The translations under genes were made by a program, and so were the position numbers. Positions 1-12,135 of a stretch of 64,000 nucleotides of DNA are shown here, in pieces. Below the pieces are notes generated by a model. The model saw nothing but the letters and a program-made list of their open reading frames with translations. It made no database searches and was not told the origin of the DNA. This DNA is from Caprella mutica. Lineage: Eukaryota; Arthropoda; Malacostraca; Amphipoda; Caprellidae. Where the stretch lies: positions 124,001 through 188,000 of the forward strand of contig CANNZV010000327.1 of NCBI GenBank assembly GCA_947561585.1, read 5' to 3'. How positions within the stretch are numbered: the first letter of the stretch is position 1; each line of letters opens with the position of its first letter.

Positions 1-72
1 TTTAACTCATAGTCAAACCTTCCCGTTGATTCTGACAGTCATTCTCATTATGGTTAACAGGTTGAATGCGAG

Positions 73-134
73 GTGACCCACCGGTGGGTCACTGCCGCGT
101 CAAACACAGTGCGGGTGACCCACCGGTGGGTCAT
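73..134. repeat. Paired CACCGGTG-centred palindromes
   Basis: A perfect 20-base palindrome, GTGACCCACCGGTGGGTCAC, lies at 73-92. An 18-base perfect copy of its core lies at 116-133. A decayed copy (CCCACCGGTGG) is at 905-915, and a more decayed one near 847-860. The four copies bracket the piggyBac-like transposase fragment at 558-785. I infer that they are subterminal repeats of that element. TTAA, the piggyBac target, occurs at 2-5, 53-56 and 924-927, but I could not match terminal inverted repeats. Confidence 0.6.
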
Positions 135-557
135 TAAAAATAAAATTAGTAACTTCGTAAAACATTGTTTTCACGAGTAAATTTTAATTTTATTACTATA
201 ATTTATTTACACATAATTAGTATACAGGAGAATGAAAGTAATTATAATTATTTATCAGTATATTCGTATATTCTATGACTATGACTGTACCTTCAATAAT
301 TTCTTTCCATACTTAACAAAAAATCGAAAAAACAAATATTTCATAGATATTTTGAAAACGTGAAAATGAAAATAAATATTTCGGATATAATTATAAAAAA
401 AAATTTGGAACTGCTTCATAATTAGAATTAAATTTCTTAAGTATTAGGTCAAAGTTGAAAAATTCAAAGTCCACATTTAACGAAAAAAAAATAGTTCTAA
501 AACCATCCAATTTTTTGTGATAACCTATATTTCAATGCAATTATTACAGTACTGTTA

Positions 558-785
558 TTACTTATGTTTCAAATTGAAACAGGGGATACACAAGTAAGGC
601 TGACCAACACAGGCGGGACAGAACGTGTTTACTTTTCGAGCAGAACTTCTAGCTTTCTTTGCTCCTTCATTTGTTGAGATCATCTCGTAACATGTTTTGC
701 AGCGTTTTCTAGTAGTACGCTTAGATCCTTTAGCCTCTTCTAGAGAATGAGTAGTGGAAATCTCCAGTCTATCAATAATAAATTG
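558..785 (-). pseudogene. piggyBac-like transposase, C-terminal cysteine-rich fragment
   Basis: Reading the minus strand, 75 codons end in TAA at 558-560. The peptide contains TTRKRCKTCYEM, then a basic linker, then NTFCPACVGQPYLCIPCF and NLKHK at the end. The spacing CxxC, then CxxC-xxxx-LCxxCF and a final His matches the C-terminal cross-brace zinc domain of piggyBac-family transposases, which binds transposon end DNA. The frame is closed upstream by TAA (786-788). The catalytic DDD core and N-terminus are absent from the roughly 150 bases before the next CACCGGTG palindrome. It therefore looks like an internally deleted copy that kept its 3' coding end and its ends. Inactive on its own; another full copy would have to supply transposase. 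The family call is strong and the deletion model is inference. Confidence 0.75.
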
Positions 786-1937
786 TTACACTTGAATATT
801 ATTAAAATGAATTGCTATCGTGCCCACTTTGAGTGATTTTGAACAGTGACCACCCGTAGGCACTCCGCAATAGAATGGAGCAACAAGCTTCACATTGCGA
901 AATGCCCACCGGTGGACACGGTCTTTTAATTATGCAATAGCTAAAACTCACCAAGAACAAACACCACACAACCTCTCAGTTCAATTGCGCAACAAGCACT
1001 GACACTGTGATGTCGGTGAAGCATGTAAACTCCCACAACGCAGTAGAAACGTACCTAATGACTCTTGCACGCAACCAGTTAAGATAGGTAAGTAATAAAC
1101 ATAATCTAAATAACTTTCTGATTAACTTAACATGACCTAATTTTTAAACCACTTTTCGAGAACTGTGAGCCTAATTTAGTTTCCTAGTGCATCGACGGGA
1201 CCCTTTGACATAGTTTATATTTGTGTTTTCATACTCCTTCAATATATATGAATTACTTTTATAATATCATCATAAATTTCATTTTTTATCTCAAATTTCA
1301 ACAAGTGACTCATAATGATCAACACACAGTGAAAACATGTTCTAAAATCATCGTAAGAGAACTTACGATTATTATCAATATTCAGAATTAACAATATTCA
1401 GAATACACTAAACTGAATCTACAAGTTCCACTTAATACAATAATCATCATTTGGTATTATGATAGTTTGTTTCCATACTGACATGAGAACAGTACGCGGC
1501 GCAATCCAATAGTTTATTTGGATGAATTGCAGTCATTCCATCTCATTATCTACAGTCCCTGACTTTACCAACGGTGAACAACAACCCACACTGCAATTAC
1601 CTTTAGACTCAAATGAGAGTCTAGAGACCTATAACAGTAGAGTCTCTGTGTAATATTTTGCTGCCAAATCATGCATTGGTGGCAGCGGTGGAAGTTCACC
1701 ACTCTAATCATCCACCAAATCATGCATTAAACCAATGATAGGGGATTAGCTCTCATCATGACTATTCTAATTGGGACGGTGAAAGTTTTATGTCCCTGCA
1801 GTATTGTGCTGCGTTTTAATTCCGTAGGTATATTATTCAAAATTTATTACATCGATCTTTTTATATAGAAAATTATCCATCATAGAAATACTAAACATAT
1901 TGATAATGTACTTGAATTATTATATATAAATTGTACG
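786..1937. other. No gene seen; AT-rich spacer
   Basis: Apart from the decayed palindromes near 847-860 and 905-915, I see no coding region, array or terminal repeat here. Confidence 0.5.
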
Positions 1938-2815
1938 GTGCTAGGACAACAATTTCCACCCGGACAATTGCCGCCCTCACAATTGTCACCCTAACGATTA
2001 TATTAGAGTTGTGATAATACTTTAAGTCATCGATATTAAGAATATCATTGACGAGAATATATTGAATTGGATTGAATTCTATATATAGGTGATTTAAAAC
2101 TAATCAATAGTGTTTAATCCTCTCCGTTTATAATACTTTTAGGATCTATGATTATGCAAGCATATTTTTGCAACCCTAATTATTATTATGAGGATTTTTT
2201 TCTACAAATACCTATTGTTTGTCCACTATCAATTATTAATATATATAGAACTTTACTTGGTGATATAATAAACAATTTTGTCATTAATTGATCAAAAGTC
2301 AATAATGTTGTGTATTGATATCTTTAATTATATATATTTTTACAGTAAAATACTAATTACAGGTGTCATAGAATATAACCGGTCACTAGAACGGAAAGAC
2401 AATTTTTAAAATTGATAATAAAAAATGTAAAAGGAGTTTAGACTATTCATATATTAAACTATGAATATTTATTATGAAAGAAAAGAATTTTTTATTTATA
2501 TTGAAAATTATCAATTTTTTTAATAAAAATATAGTGTATGATGGAAATAAATGGTATACAAACAATATGCAATTTATTATATCACAAATTGGAATAATTA
2601 ATTTTGTAAATATACATTAATGGTGAATGAAAAAAATTGTATCTTCAAATGTAAATAACTATTAATAATCGTATAAAAATACTACGTATATTTAATAACT
2701 ATTTTTCGAGTTAAGATAATAATTATTTGGCTGGCAATTGTCTGGGTGGAAATGTTTCAGGGGTGACAATTGTCCGCGGATGGCAATTGTCCGCAGGTGG
2801 CAATTGTCCGGTCAC
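1938..2815. mobile_element. Nonautonomous element with inverted CAATTG-array ends
   Basis: The left end (1938-1994) starts GGTGCTAGGACAAC and carries about three copies of a CGGACAATTGCCRCC-type unit. The right end (2731-2815) carries four copies of the same unit in reverse orientation and ends at GGTCAC. Read from its outside, the right end is AGTGACCGGACAATTGCC. The interior, about 740 bases, is AT-rich with no coding potential. Only the arrays are inverted; the sequence inside them does not pair. I found no clear target-site duplication. Confidence 0.6.
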
Positions 2816-3095
2816 TCAACAGTAAATGTTAAAATTATTGAAAAATAGTATACTCATTAAACTATTATAAAATATTCATGTTACATAGGAATAATATCGT
2901 TAACATAAAGTTCATTTTAATTAATTTCAGTAATAAGATAAAGTTAAAATTCATTTTTTTTTCATTTTAAATTGCATCGTGACTCTTTATTGGGACCAAG
3001 ACTCTTGCTACAACTATACAATGCTAGACTAATTATTTCAACCAACATATCTATACACTGTGTTCTCCGTCACTCTAATATATTTATTCGGTTTC

Positions 3096-3200
3096 GGTTC
3101 TAGGTAAAATCGCTCGTTGAAAATTCCACCACGGAAAGTTCCACAAGGAAAGTTCCACCACGGTATATTCCACCGCCGGAAAATTCCACCATGGAAGATT
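3096..3200. mobile_element. Foldback-family terminus with 15-19 bp array
   Basis: The sequence GGTTCTAGGTAAA at 3096-3108 is identical to the first 13 bases of the foldback element at 44837. It is followed by CGCTCG and then, at 3118-3200, about five degenerate copies of a GGAAAGTTCCACCAC-type unit. No opposite end was found nearby, so this may be a solo or truncated terminus. Confidence 0.45.
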
Positions 3201-3204
3201 ACAC

Positions 3205-5427
3205 TGCATAACATCGGATTTCATTTACATAAGGTATAACAATTAATAAAACTGATTTAAAGGAAAACGTGTTTCTGGTGGTACTGGACAATATTTCATT
3301 TGTTAAAAAGTTAAGAAATTATAAGTATATGTTATGTTAAGTGAATTCCTAAGAGATAAGCTAAGGCGAACATACGAAATAATATACAGATCAAATTAAT
3401 TATTTTTTAAATGAGTTAAAATAGGAATCAATATAATTAATAATAAAATTGTAATCGTTTGAACCAATAAAGTTTCTCTGCCCTGTGATCAATTATTTAG
3501 ATCCCGTTTGATTCTCATTTTGGACATACATTTGTTTAAACTGAAATTTAGGATATTGTTTTATCGAAAAAGTTTTATTTTATATATACTATCTATTTCT
3601 CAGGTTATCAAATGTATCAATATTTTTTTCAATTTAAACCAGCGACGATATAGGTGGAATTTAGAAATAAATTTGACAATTACTGAAACAAAATGTTCAA
3701 TTATTATAGATATATTTTAATATAATAAAAAAATTACAAAAACTGAAACTTTCTGTAACAGTTTATTACTCTCTACAGACATTATTACTAAAATAAATTT
3801 TAAATACAATGCGTTTCAACAAAATTCCAAACGTTGTGTTAAGCAGGTTTATAATCTAGCTTCGACCTGAAAACACAGACACACAAATAAAAATCATAAC
3901 TTCGAAACACATAAAATAACACATTCAGAAATTATTTGGATTTGTAACATCTTAATATAAATTCAGTTAAGCAAGATTTAAAGACTCTAAATTAATATAC
4001 ATTATATTGTGCTTGTCATATTACTGCTCAATATTAAAACTTTCAATAAAGAACATACCTAACAAAATGTATTTTTATATCAAATATCAACCCTCATGAG
4101 TTTGACTATCAGAATGAACGAGAAGGTTTGACTGCATGTTGAAATAACACATGTCTTAATTCTATATCTGTTCTACAGTACTGTTTTTTTTTAAATTATT
4201 AGTATATATACTAATCTAGTGTGTAAAAATTTCGAATAAAATATTGAACATATAAGGAGAAATAAATGTGTTGGACTGTTGGTACATAAGACTTTGGAAA
4301 CTGAGAGAGCAGAGCTGTGATTGGGTAGAGTGTGACCCAATCACAGCTCGCCCATATGTGTGTACTCCATAAAAACTTGGACAGATGTGTACTTATAGGA
4401 CGACCAAAATGTATTTCTGCATTGCCACACCTTAACACAGTACAATTAATTTGCTAATTTACGAGACTCAAGCTGATTTACGCCAAAACGTAGACATTTT
4501 TTAACTTTTAAATATAAAAATATATTTGGTATTTATGCATGAACAAAGTCTAGAAAGGCCAGTCTATTTAAAGGAATGACATAAGAGATATAAATCTATT
4601 TAAAAAGGATGTTATTTGAAATCACCCGTTTTCATGCTGACGTCATATTCTGTCATGATTAACCAGTTAAATATTTATTACTTATTTAATGGATTAATTT
4701 ATTATTATACATTTGAAAGAGAGAATAGTTCATTTATAATTATAAATTACCTAGACTTATAAATACATTTTAAAATAAAGTGTTTATTTATCATGTTAGT
4801 TTGTATATTTTTTTCAAAATGGTAGAATCTACCGTATTGGAATTTTCCACATCTGGCATTTAACGCGTTCACGATTTATTCATATGAATATTCATACAAA
4901 ACTTCATGCTATTTTTCAAACATTTCCTTTTTTTCAGTGGATGGCGAGATGGCGGTGCTTAGCAAATTATCTCCTGTCGCTAAATAGTTGTAGAGAATGT
5001 TGAATTAAAATTTATTCAATATTTTTTTTTTTCGTATTTAATAACAAAATATTCCAAAATACAAAATATGCAGTATCATTATCTAAATAAATATCGTGCC
5101 TTGGTTTTAATTATAAATTAGTACATAAATGTGTTATCTCTTTGTTCAGTTCACAAGAATAATAATTATCCTTAGTTAGTTCACTCTTATAACATTTGGT
5201 ATATTCTCACTACTATTGATCTGTAAACACAGTACATTCTCACTAATATTGATCTGTAAACACATTATTGCTGCACTCTCACCTTGAGTGATGATAATTA
5301 CTCAGCTCACCATTTTATTTAAGTGCATTTTTGTGAGTTATGAAGTACAGCTGCTACACAACACTGATAAATAGAACACTCACACGGACAGAGATAGCTT
5401 TGATGAACAACTTTTAACTCACTGTGC
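3205..5427. other. No gene seen; AT-rich, one perfect hairpin
   Basis: Short open frames here have no recognisable features. The one clear structure is an inverted repeat with 15 bp arms at 4312-4326 (GAGCTGTGATTGGGT) and 4335-4349 around an 8-base loop. A TGACGTCA palindrome lies near 4639. Confidence 0.5.
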
Positions 5428-6044
5428 TAGTTGTGGTGTAAAATAATTGCTAGTTATAGTTTAAATTAGTGGCTAGGTATAGTTTAAAATAGTGGCTAGT
5501 AATGGTGTAAAATAGTGGCAAGGTATAGTGTAAAATAGTGGCTAGTAATGGTGTAAAATAATGTTTAGGAATAGTGGAAAATAGTAGCCAGTTTATGGTG
5601 TAAAAAAGTGGCTAGGTATGATATAAAATAATGGAAAGTAATGGTGTAAAATAGTGTCTAGGTATAGTGTAAAATAGTTGCTAGAAGTGGTGTAAAATAA
5701 TGTTTAGGTATACAGCAAAATAGTGGCCAGTTTATTGTGTAAAAACGTGGCTAGGTATGGTTTACAATAGTGGATATCAATGGTGTAAAATATTATATAG
5801 GTCTGTTTTAAAATAGTACCTAGGTATGGTGTAAAATAGTATCTAATTATTGTGTAAAATAGTGGCCAGGTATGTTGTAAAATAGTATCTAGGTAAGGTG
5901 TAAAGTGTGTCTAGGAATGGTGCATAAAAGAGAGTATTTATGATGTAAATAGATTGTAGTTATGGTATAAGATAGTGGCTAGGTATGTAATAAAATAGTC
6001 TGGGTATGGCGTAATACAGTGGCTTGCAAAAGTGCAAAATAGTC
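5428..6044. repeat. Minisatellite, 23 bp unit
   Basis: About 27 diverged copies of a unit built on GTGTAAAATAGTGGCTAGG plus four bases. Copies vary both by substitution and by small indels, so the array looks old. Confidence 0.85.
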
Positions 6045-7139
6045 AACATTTTTATATAAGAATTGTCAACATCTATTAACGAAATATCCAATTTAATGAG
6101 GAGTAATTTTTAATATCCTTATAAATGCGAAGTTGCGTTATGATGTGCTACGGAATATGAAAAAAGAAAGATTTTAAGGAAAATTTCATTTTTTTCTCTA
6201 ATTTAAACAACATACTTCAGACATAAAGATTTTCTTTGATGTTCAGAGAGATTCACCAATTCTTTTTATGTATAATCGAAAATATTCTCTGCTTCTTCTT
6301 ATATGAATTCAAATGATGGCTGTATAGCTAGCTCATGATCCACATATAACATAATATGAAATGCATTATTGTCTATAAAATCACTCTATCGGTGGACAGA
6401 CTACAAATCTCTTTTAAAATACCCCATAATTACCATAAATAGCCACTATCAATCTACCTTAATAGCTTAGGCAATCTTTTTTTCCGAGACAAACCTAACA
6501 ACAAGAAAAAGACTTAAATTTGTTCCCAAGAGGTTTCTAGCGAGTTGATATCCTGGGGAGGTCCGTGGGGGGGGGTGAAGATCTATTGGCAGTTAGGGGC
6601 TTAGTTATACGCCCCCAAAGTGAACTCTTCAGAATTTAAATGTGAAAAAGTTAAAAGTATCGGTATCTTTATAATCAGATGGATAATTTACAATCGAGGG
6701 ATCGTCTATTATTGTCCATCACGGTCAAGAATTGATTGTATTATTTCGCAATGACAGACACTGTGGAATGAACGACGATAGACGATACACAAGAAGTGTT
6801 GTTCATTTATGATGTATTACGACTTGATTTTTGTTGAATCATTCATCGTCGTATAATGATGACCTTATTAACATCGATTATGATCACCGATCGAAAACAG
6901 ATGATAAATGTTTATAATTCTCAGATTTTAAATATTTATAATTGTTGTTAGTATGCAATACATTGGTCACTGAAAAATCTGCTAACCCGGGATGAAGTTA
7001 TGATGATATCAGAAAAAAATTATCTTGAACCCTTCCTCTGTAGCCCCGACAAAACCTTCTGTCTGTATTCCAGCCAAAAATTAAATATTTGTAATACATT
7101 AGAACTAATCCATAATTTTATATTGTGAACCATCCTGTA
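6045..7139. other. No gene seen
   Basis: AT-rich sequence with a short G run near 6568-6576. No array or coding signal was recognised. Confidence 0.45.
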
Positions 7140-7491
7140 TAGTAGAGTCCTCTATAGTGAACTTACCTGCCACAATAGTGAAAGTCAAGTCTGCCATATA
7201 TGACTAAAAGCTTTCTATGAATCTCTGTATAATATTATATACATTTTATGAATGAGAAATTCTAGAGGTGCATATCCTCTATAATCAAGTCATGCGTAGT
7301 GAACCATCCTGATTTTTAGTGTTCTTAGAAAGGAAAAAAACTAAATAATGAATAAATTTAAAAAAGAAAGAAATATTTTTTTACAATCTGCTATGAAAAG
7401 GGCAGTTTTCGATTCATCTTTTATATCCTGGATATTGGAATGAACTCAATACAGTGAACTATATGAAGTTCACTATAGAGGATTTCTACAG
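7140..7491. mobile_element. pogo/Tigger-like MITE
   Basis: The left end reads AGTAGAGTCCTCTATAGTG and the right end, reverse complemented, reads CTGTAGAAATCCTCTATAGT. The two match over about 22 of 26 bases. TA dinucleotides flank both ends (7138-7139 and 7492-7493), as expected for Tc1/mariner/pogo insertion. The terminal form (CAGTAGA..CCTCTATAGTGAAC) is typical of the pogo/Tigger group. There is no transposase inside, so the element is nonautonomous. Confidence 0.6.
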
Positions 7492-8235
7492 TAGTATAAA
7501 TAGTAATCAAAATGACACACTAGTTGGTTTAACTTATTCAATGTTCTTTTACTGAAATTTCATTTTGATAAACACATCTGTGAATTATATGAAAACTGTC
7601 AGTGTTTCAAAATATACCAAATTATTCATGCAAAATATTGCTGCCATCGAATGTACATTTTGATGTCAATATCTCTTTGGAATCAGGAATTACATTCCAA
7701 GCGGGAATGTTTTATGCATATGAGAGAAAAAGAGATCATCCTCGTGTGACAGCACAGCTGAAGTTATTGGAATTATTCAATAGTCGTACCCTAATAATTG
7801 TACCCTAAGTGATGAAGTGATGTTTGTGAATATTACGATGAAACTGGGGGTTAAAATGTTATGGTTTAAAATATGATTACATTAAAAATATATAGACAGT
7901 TAAAATATAGATATGCACATGACGTAACTTAGCAGTTTTTGTTTTGAAGATATTGCTTTAAATACAATAATTCATACAATAATTTTTATCCATTTCACAC
8001 TGATTTGCAGGTGATAAAAACTATATAATTTTCAAATTGATACTCTAACAACATACTTTCAGGCTAATCAAATAAACATTTGTCTTGTCTTCACCGTAAA
8101 CTATATTGTAGAGTGTTGTACTTACATGCTTACTCACGCTGATATTTATATGCTGCCTCGTGCAGATTTATTTTTCTACAAATTTTAATGATACCAAAGA
8201 ATGTGTAAAAGGTAAGTAAGTAAATTTCTGGCAGT
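7492..8235. other. No gene seen
   Basis: A 68-codon open frame at 7602-7808 has no recognisable domain and no splice context that I could support. The rest is AT-rich. Confidence 0.4.
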
Positions 8236-8781
8236 AACGTAGGTTACATATTTTTGTGCATAACATTACCATATGTTGTCCCATTATTGGTTAGCGTATA
8301 GTTTGACATAGGTTATATATTTCTGTGCATAACATTACCATATGTTGCCCCATTATTGGATAGCGTATAGTTTGACATAGGTTATATATTTCTGTGCATA
8401 ACATTACCATATGTTGTCCCATTATTGGTTAGCGTATAGTTTGACATAGGTTATATATTTCTGTGCATAACATTACCATATGTTGCCCCATTATTGGTTA
8501 GCGTATAGTTTGACATAGGTTATATATTTCTGTGCATAACATTACCATATGTTGCCCCATTATTGGTTAGCGTATAGTTTGACATAGGTTATATATTTCA
8601 GTGCATAACATTACCATATGTTGCCCCATTATTGGATAGCGTATAGTTTGACATAGGTTATATATTTCTGTGCATAACATTACCATATGTTGCCCCATTA
8701 TTGGTTAGCGTATAGTTTGACATAGGTTATATATTTCAGTGCATAACATTACCATATGTTGCCCCATTATTGGTTAGCGTA
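8236..8781. repeat. Minisatellite, 69 bp unit
   Basis: About 7.9 copies with a period of exactly 69 (GACATAGG at 8305, next at 8374). Copies are nearly identical, differing mainly at a few positions (GTTGTC versus GTTGCC, GGTTAG versus GGATAG, TTCTG versus TTCAG), so the expansion is recent. Confidence 0.95.
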
Positions 8782-10545
8782 CCGTAGAGTTGTGCCGAAG
8801 CTGGCGGTACTGTCCTATGAATAATGCATAAACTGGCTCTATTTTCATCAAAATCAACAGTGCTCCATTTTGCGGTCGCAACATAAACTGTTTTACAGCT
8901 ACGGCAGGAATGCTACGAGTTTTATTGATATTTTAGTGTGCAAACAGAAGTGATGGAAAGTTTCAATATGGAAGAAACATACAGAAGATGGCATAAATTT
9001 ATGTGATGGTACTATAAATTATGTACTGTGATTGTACATTGGAGTTTTGAATTTGATCAAAAATTCAGCTCTGTTATAAATTTCTACTAAAATTAAATGC
9101 AAACCTTATTTAATTTATTATTCCCCACTACATTTTCAAGTCAGGATATGCTTCATTCCTTCAATTTTTAAACCATATCAGAATTATTTAAATCAAAGTG
9201 AAAATGTAATTCACATATATTATTATTGGACGTTATTAATGTAAATCTCCAATTAATTCAATTCTTTGTAGATACTCTTACTTCTCACCTCCACCGATGA
9301 CTGATTTCCTCAGCCTGTCTCCCTGCAGCTAAAATGCTTGCCATAAATAAATGCCCCCATCGTATTTTCTGATCCAGTGGCCAGTGCTTGTGTTGATAGT
9401 TTTTTTTATCTTTATTATCTGGAGAAACCTCATATCACCAAGAGGGAAAAGAGGTAAACAGCGGAAAGAATCAAACAGGGGAAAGAAGGAAGAGGAGAGA
9501 GCACGCTGAATGCGTACACCTTCCCAGACTGAAATCGATAACGCGAGTATCTGCGTAACTGCCGTAATAAAGTACATTCAGAGGAACGAACAGTTCTTAA
9601 CTTCAACCAAAAGATGAGAAGGATGAAATCACGATATTATCAACTCGTTTTATTAATAATTATTGACTGTGAATAGATGATGTTTGAATATTCTTTCCTT
9701 GTATGTACATATCTTCTAACATAGACGTATTATTTACTTTTTATTGTATAAAAAGATATATGTAAGTTCATCTGTAAATCCTATTTGTTAATTATTGTAT
9801 TACTAATTAAACACTCATTTGTGTTATTATATATAATAAAGAAAGAATGTAACGAGTTTTTCTCTATAAATATAACGTTTTCACTGTATTTTATTATTTT
9901 GCAAAATAAACAGATAAGTCTTCATGTTCGTAATTACGTAATGGAGGAGAGAGTTAAATGTCATCTTGCCGACTGTTTTCCTTATTGATCTACCTAGAGT
10001 GAATCATGTTCTTTCCACATTAGTCACTCATTACCGTAATAATATACCGTGTATGAAATGTATTTCATATAACACAGTGATGTATAATTCGAGGGATTAT
10101 AGGTTATTAAGTTGAGTGCCAAGTCATCGAACGGTTTCATTTTTTGGTTCATTAGGGTGTTTCATTACAAATCCAACCAAAATTTGGCAGCTTGAATAAA
10201 GACCGGAAATAAGTATTTTACATGAGAAACAAAATGTCCAAAAATGTTTCGTTATATATAGATATTGATACCCTGATTGTAGAATAAATTTGGACATACA
10301 CTTGGAGATTTACATAAAACAAATATTAATTCAAGAAAATATAAATAATGGAAACTAACATCGGCTCAATGAAGCTACATATCTTGTATTCGGTAACAAT
10401 GAGAAGTGTGAGTTATAACGTCCTCTCTGGTGAGACATGGCAATGATATATATGTAACGTATTGCCATGACGTCACTCTAGTAAAGAATGTTAATTGTAA
10501 GTTAGGACTAAAACTACTCAACAGTCAATTTGACTGCATTTAACT
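8782..10545. other. No gene seen
   Basis: An 82-codon minus frame at 9329-9577 and a 67-codon plus frame at 9785-9988 have no recognisable features. A TGACGTCA palindrome lies near 10470. Confidence 0.4.
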
Positions 10546-10893
10546 ATTCCATTATGAAAAATAAATAATAATAATCGAGTTTCTACCAGATACAAATGTT
10601 TCAAAAGTAAAATGGAGTTAAATTGACCGTTTGGTATTTCTAGTGTAAACTAGATTTCAAGTTTACAGTAGATCTAAAATAAAACTACGAAATAACTACT
10701 CTAAACTACGATAGAAAAAGGAAATATTGAACACTAATAAAATGGTCATTTTGTGGGTGTACCCAAGTTTCTGAAAACTTTTGACAGAGACATATTTTGA
10801 AATTCTTTCTCCCCGAAGAATGCAGGAAAGGGGTATTCTTTGAATCGTTATTTCTCTATTATTTAGCCATTCAATTTCACCTCAACATTCAGA
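10546..10893 (+). repeat. Direct duplication, copy 1
   Basis: This block recurs at 11015-11316. Shared landmarks in the same order include AATAATAATCGAGTTTCTAC, GATAGAAAAAGGAAATATTG, AATTCTTTCTCCCCGA and AAAGGGGTATTCTTTGAATC. Copy 1 has about 45 extra bases near 10610-10660. Confidence 0.85.
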
Positions 10894-11014
10894 AAATATC
10901 TCTTTAAAAAATTCTAGAAAAATGTGAAATGAAGAGGAGAAATTTTCGAATAAATAAAAATCTGAATCGAAAAAATTGAACAAAACTTTTATAGAAACAG
11001 AATTTCATTACTAT

Positions 11015-11316
11015 TCCATTATGAAAATCAATAATAATAATCGAGTTTCTACTAGATACAGTTGTTTCAAAACTAGATTTCAAATTATGGTATATCTAAA
11101 ATAAAACTGCAGAATAATTACTCTAAACTCCGATAGAAAAAGGAAATATTGAACACTAATAAAATGGTCATTTCGTGAATGTACATTTGTTTCTGAAAAC
11201 TTTTGACATAGACATATTTTGAAATTCTTTCTCCCCGATAACTCCAGGAAAGGGGTATTCTTTGAATCGTTATTTCTCTATTATTTAGCCATTCAATTCC
11301 ACCTTAACAACCAGAA
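11015..11316 (+). repeat. Direct duplication, copy 2
   Basis: Second copy of the block at 10546-10893, in the same orientation and about 470 bases downstream. No open frame is shared by both copies, so this is a noncoding duplication or two copies of an unrecognised repeat. Confidence 0.85.
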
Positions 11317-11697
11317 AAAACTTTCCGATTTTTTTTCATTAAAACCTTTATTTGATATGTACACATCCAGTGGTAAACGCCAATAAATAAATATCGGTTT
11401 GAAATAAAATTAAAAAGCAAATAATAGATGAAACAGTTCTTAGGTTTTCAAACTATTTGCGCAATGACATTCTCTTCATTTGCATCTTAATAACATTCAA
11501 CATTCAGAGAAATGAATAAACTTTTGAAATTTTTTACTGAATATGGAGAAGAGTTCAACAATAAAAAAGATACCAGATCATTAATGAGTGAATCATTCTA
11601 TTTTTTCTGCATTATATATTCTACATTAACTGTATAAATGGACATTAACTCCATTTGAACCTACCGAACCTGTCCTTTCACTCTATATTCAGAGGTT

Positions 11698-12135
11698 GTT
11701 GGTTTTACCTGGCTATATCTTAGCAGACTGGTTATACCTGGCTATATCTTAGCAGACTGGTTATACCTTGCTATATCTTACCAGACTGGTTATACCTGGC
11801 TATATCTTAGCGGACTGGTTTTACCTGGCTATATCTTAGCAGACTGGTTATACCTGGCTATATCTTAGCAGACTGCTTATACCTGGCTATATCTTAGCAG
11901 ACTGCTTATACCTGGCTATATCTTAGCAGACTGCTTATACCTGACTATATCTTAGCAGACTGGTTATACCTGGCTATATCTTAGCAGACTGGTTATACCT
12001 GGCTATATCTTAGCAGACTGGTTATACATGGCTATATCTCAGCAGACTGCTTATACTTGGCTATATCTTAGCAGACTGGTTATACCTGGCTACATCTTAG
12101 CAGACTGGTTATACCTGGCTATATCTTAGCAGACT
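11698..12135. repeat. Minisatellite, 29 bp unit
   Basis: About 15 copies of a unit containing CTGGCTATATCTTAGCAGAC and GGTTATAC. Variation is mostly GGTTATAC versus GCTTATAC. Confidence 0.95.
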
